A stretch of DNA of 7,665 bases, taken from positions 1 to 7,665 of the forward strand of contig DAOVNC010000162.1 of the NCBI GenBank assembly GCA_030630445.1. Reading direction: 5' to 3'. A program made the translations under genes and the position numbers. Position 1 is the stretch's first letter; each line of letters begins with the position of its first letter. Shown piece by piece: positions 6,238 to 7,665 of the stretch. The stretch is from Kiritimatiellales bacterium. GTDB lineage: Bacteria; Verrucomicrobiota; Kiritimatiellia; Kiritimatiellales; Pontiellaceae. The notes under the pieces are model-generated. The model did not search any database, had not been told where the DNA came from, and was given only the letters and a program-made list of their open reading frames with translations.

Positions 6238-7665
6238 ATGCAGCGTCGTAGGTTTTTGATGACGGCGGCCATGGTGGCGGCCGTTCCGGCAATTGGAGAA
6301 ATCACCGGGAAGCGCCCGCCCAACTTTATCGTTATCTTTACCGACGACCAGGGCTATCAGGACGTTGGCTGCTTTGGCTCGCCGGACATTGCCACCCCCC
6401 ACCTCGACCGCATGGCCGCCGAGGGGATGCGCTTTACCGACTTCTACGTCGCCGCCCCCGTCTGCACGCCGTCGCGCGCCGCGCTGCTGACCGGGAAATA
6501 TCCCAAGCGACTCGGCATGGCCAGGGGCGTTCTATTCCCCCATTCGGGCGACCGCGGCCTCGCGCCGAGCGAGATCACCATTGCCGATCAGCTAAAACAG
6601 AAAAACTATGCCACGGCCTGCATCGGCAAATGGCACCTCGGTCATCTGGATAAATATTTTCCGATGGCGCAGGGCTTCGACTCCTACTATGGCGTTCCCT
6701 ATAGCAACGACATGTGGCTCGCCCCCGAACTCAAGGCTGCCAAGGACATCAAGCTGCTTGAAGACCTAACGATTGAACAAATGAATGCCATGCGCGGACT
6801 GAAGGGCAACAAGGAAAACCGTTGGAAGGTTCCGCTCATGCGCGACAACGAGATCGTCGAGTTTCCCGCCGACCAGACCACGCTCACCAGGCGCTATGCC
6901 GAAGAGGCCGTGCGCTTCATCGAGCAAAACAAGGACCACCCGTTTTTCGTCTACATGACCCCGGCCATGCCGCACATTCCGTTGTTCGCCTCCGAAGCCT
7001 TCAAAGGCAAAAGCAAGGCCGGTCTATACGGCGACACGATCGAAGAGATCGACTGGGCCGTCGGGCAAATTTTCCAGTGCCTGGAAAAAACCGGGTTGGC
7101 CGAAAATACGCTCGTTGTATTCACATCAGACAACGGCCCGTGGCTGTCGCACGGCGAAAACGGTGGACATGCCCTGCCCCTGCATAACGGAAAAGGCTCC
7201 ACCTTCGACGGCGGCATGCGCGTTCCGTGCATCATGAAAATGCCCGGCACCATCCCCGCCGGAAGCACCTGCTCCGAGCTGGCCAGCACCATCGATCTGC
7301 TTCCAACCTTTGGGAAAATGGCCGGCATCCCGCTCAAGCACACCCTCGATGGCCGCGATATCGGCAATCTCGTAAAAGGCAAGTCCGGCGCAAAAACCCC
7401 TCACGACTTCTTCCTCTACTACCTCCACAACGACACCCTCTCCGCCATCCGCATGGGCGACTGGAAACTCATCCTCTCTGTACCGGTTCAGGGATACTCG
7501 CAAAAGGTCGAGCCGAAGAAATATTCCAAGGAAACATTCGAACCCGAGCTCTACAACCTGCGCGACGATATCGGCGAAACGAAGAATCTCTACAAGGCAC
7601 ATCCCGAAATTGCCGCAAAGCTACTTGCCCGTGCCCGCGCCGGAGCGGCTAAACTGGAACCGTGA
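6238..7665 (+). CDS. Sulfatase (family S1, arylsulfatase A-like) with Tat-like leader
   Basis: 475-residue sulfatase that hydrolyses sulfate esters, probably on glycans, outside the cytoplasm. The nucleophile is formylglycine, made from C76 in CTPSR (76-80), so the cell needs a maturing enzyme (FGE or anSME); none is in the window. Other active-site residues: D36 and D37 (FTDDQG) and D298/N299 (SDNG) for calcium, R80, K131 and H133 in GKWHLG (130-135), H246 (MPHIP) and K319 (HNGKG). All expected catalytic residues are present. GVPYSNDMW (152-160) recalls the arylsulfatase A group. The N-terminus MQRRRFLM plus a modest hydrophobic stretch to about 20 fits a twin-arginine signal, which would export the folded enzyme after cytoplasmic maturation; the cleavage site is unclear. 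AAGGGGG (6227-6233) precedes the ATG. The TGA stop at 7663-7665 ends the window exactly, so the gene is complete. It lies 66 bp after the DUF1080 gene. The substrate cannot be told from sequence. Confidence 0.96.
   Translation: MQRRRFLMTAAMVAAVPAIGEITGKRPPNFIVIFTDDQGYQDVGCFGSPDIATPHLDRMAAEGMRFTDFYVAAPVCTPSRAALLTGKYPKRLGMARGVLFPHSGDRGLAPSEITIADQLKQKNYATACIGKWHLGHLDKYFPMAQGFDSYYGVPYSNDMWLAPELKAAKDIKLLEDLTIEQMNAMRGLKGNKENRWKVPLMRDNEIVEFPADQTTLTRRYAEEAVRFIEQNKDHPFFVYMTPAMPHIPLFASEAFKGKSKAGLYGDTIEEIDWAVGQIFQCLEKTGLAENTLVVFTSDNGPWLSHGENGGHALPLHNGKGSTFDGGMRVPCIMKMPGTIPAGSTCSELASTIDLLPTFGKMAGIPLKHTLDGRDIGNLVKGKSGAKTPHDFFLYYLHNDTLSAIRMGDWKLILSVPVQGYSQKVEPKKYSKETFEPELYNLRDDIGETKNLYKAHPEIAAKLLARARAGAAKLEP

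Noticed and set aside
1..7665. tRNA genes, rRNA, CRISPR arrays, transposases or phage genes
   Set aside because: None was seen on either strand. The coding density is nearly complete and the spacers are too short or lack the needed structure.

Overview
The window looks like chromosomal DNA from a free-living Gram-negative bacterium of the PVC superphylum. A Kiritimatiellota (Pontiella-like) or Verrucomicrobiota relative is my best guess. The reasons are a single-chain SecD-SecF fusion, a secreted DUF1080 (3-keto-disaccharide hydrolase-type) protein followed by a sulfatase with a twin-arginine leader, moderately high GC, and clear Shine-Dalgarno sites. This placement is inference from gene content. 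No marker in the window proves it.

Layout: (1) Positions 1-449, minus strand: N-terminal part of a cation diffusion facilitator transporter, cut by the window edge. (2) Positions 450-563: a short spacer with two inverted repeats, one a likely terminator for the secDF operon and the other a perfect 9-bp-arm palindrome just before the transporter start. (3) Positions 564-4560, minus strand: the conserved tgt-yajC-secDF cluster. tgt and yajC overlap by one base and yajC and secDF are 8 bp apart. (4) Positions 4561-4618: a 58-bp spacer made largely of short degenerate direct repeats. (5) Positions 4619-5341, minus strand: a DUF975 multi-pass membrane protein. (6) Positions 5342-5517: the divergent intergenic region. 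(7) Positions 5518-7665, plus strand: a two-gene unit encoding an exported DUF1080 protein and a family S1 sulfatase. The sulfatase stop codon is the last base triplet of the window.

The minus-strand genes are mostly housekeeping: tRNA queuosine modification (Tgt) and the membrane part of the Sec export machinery (YajC, SecDF). The plus-strand pair is accessory and fits breakdown of sulfated glycans outside the cytoplasm: the sulfatase removes sulfate esters and the DUF1080 protein may act on the sugar backbone or bind it. No clearly new system is visible. The points most worth a second look are the DUF1080-sulfatase pair with its mixed export signals, the repeat-built spacer before tgt, the palindrome before the transporter, and a dnaX-like slippery A-run inside secDF.
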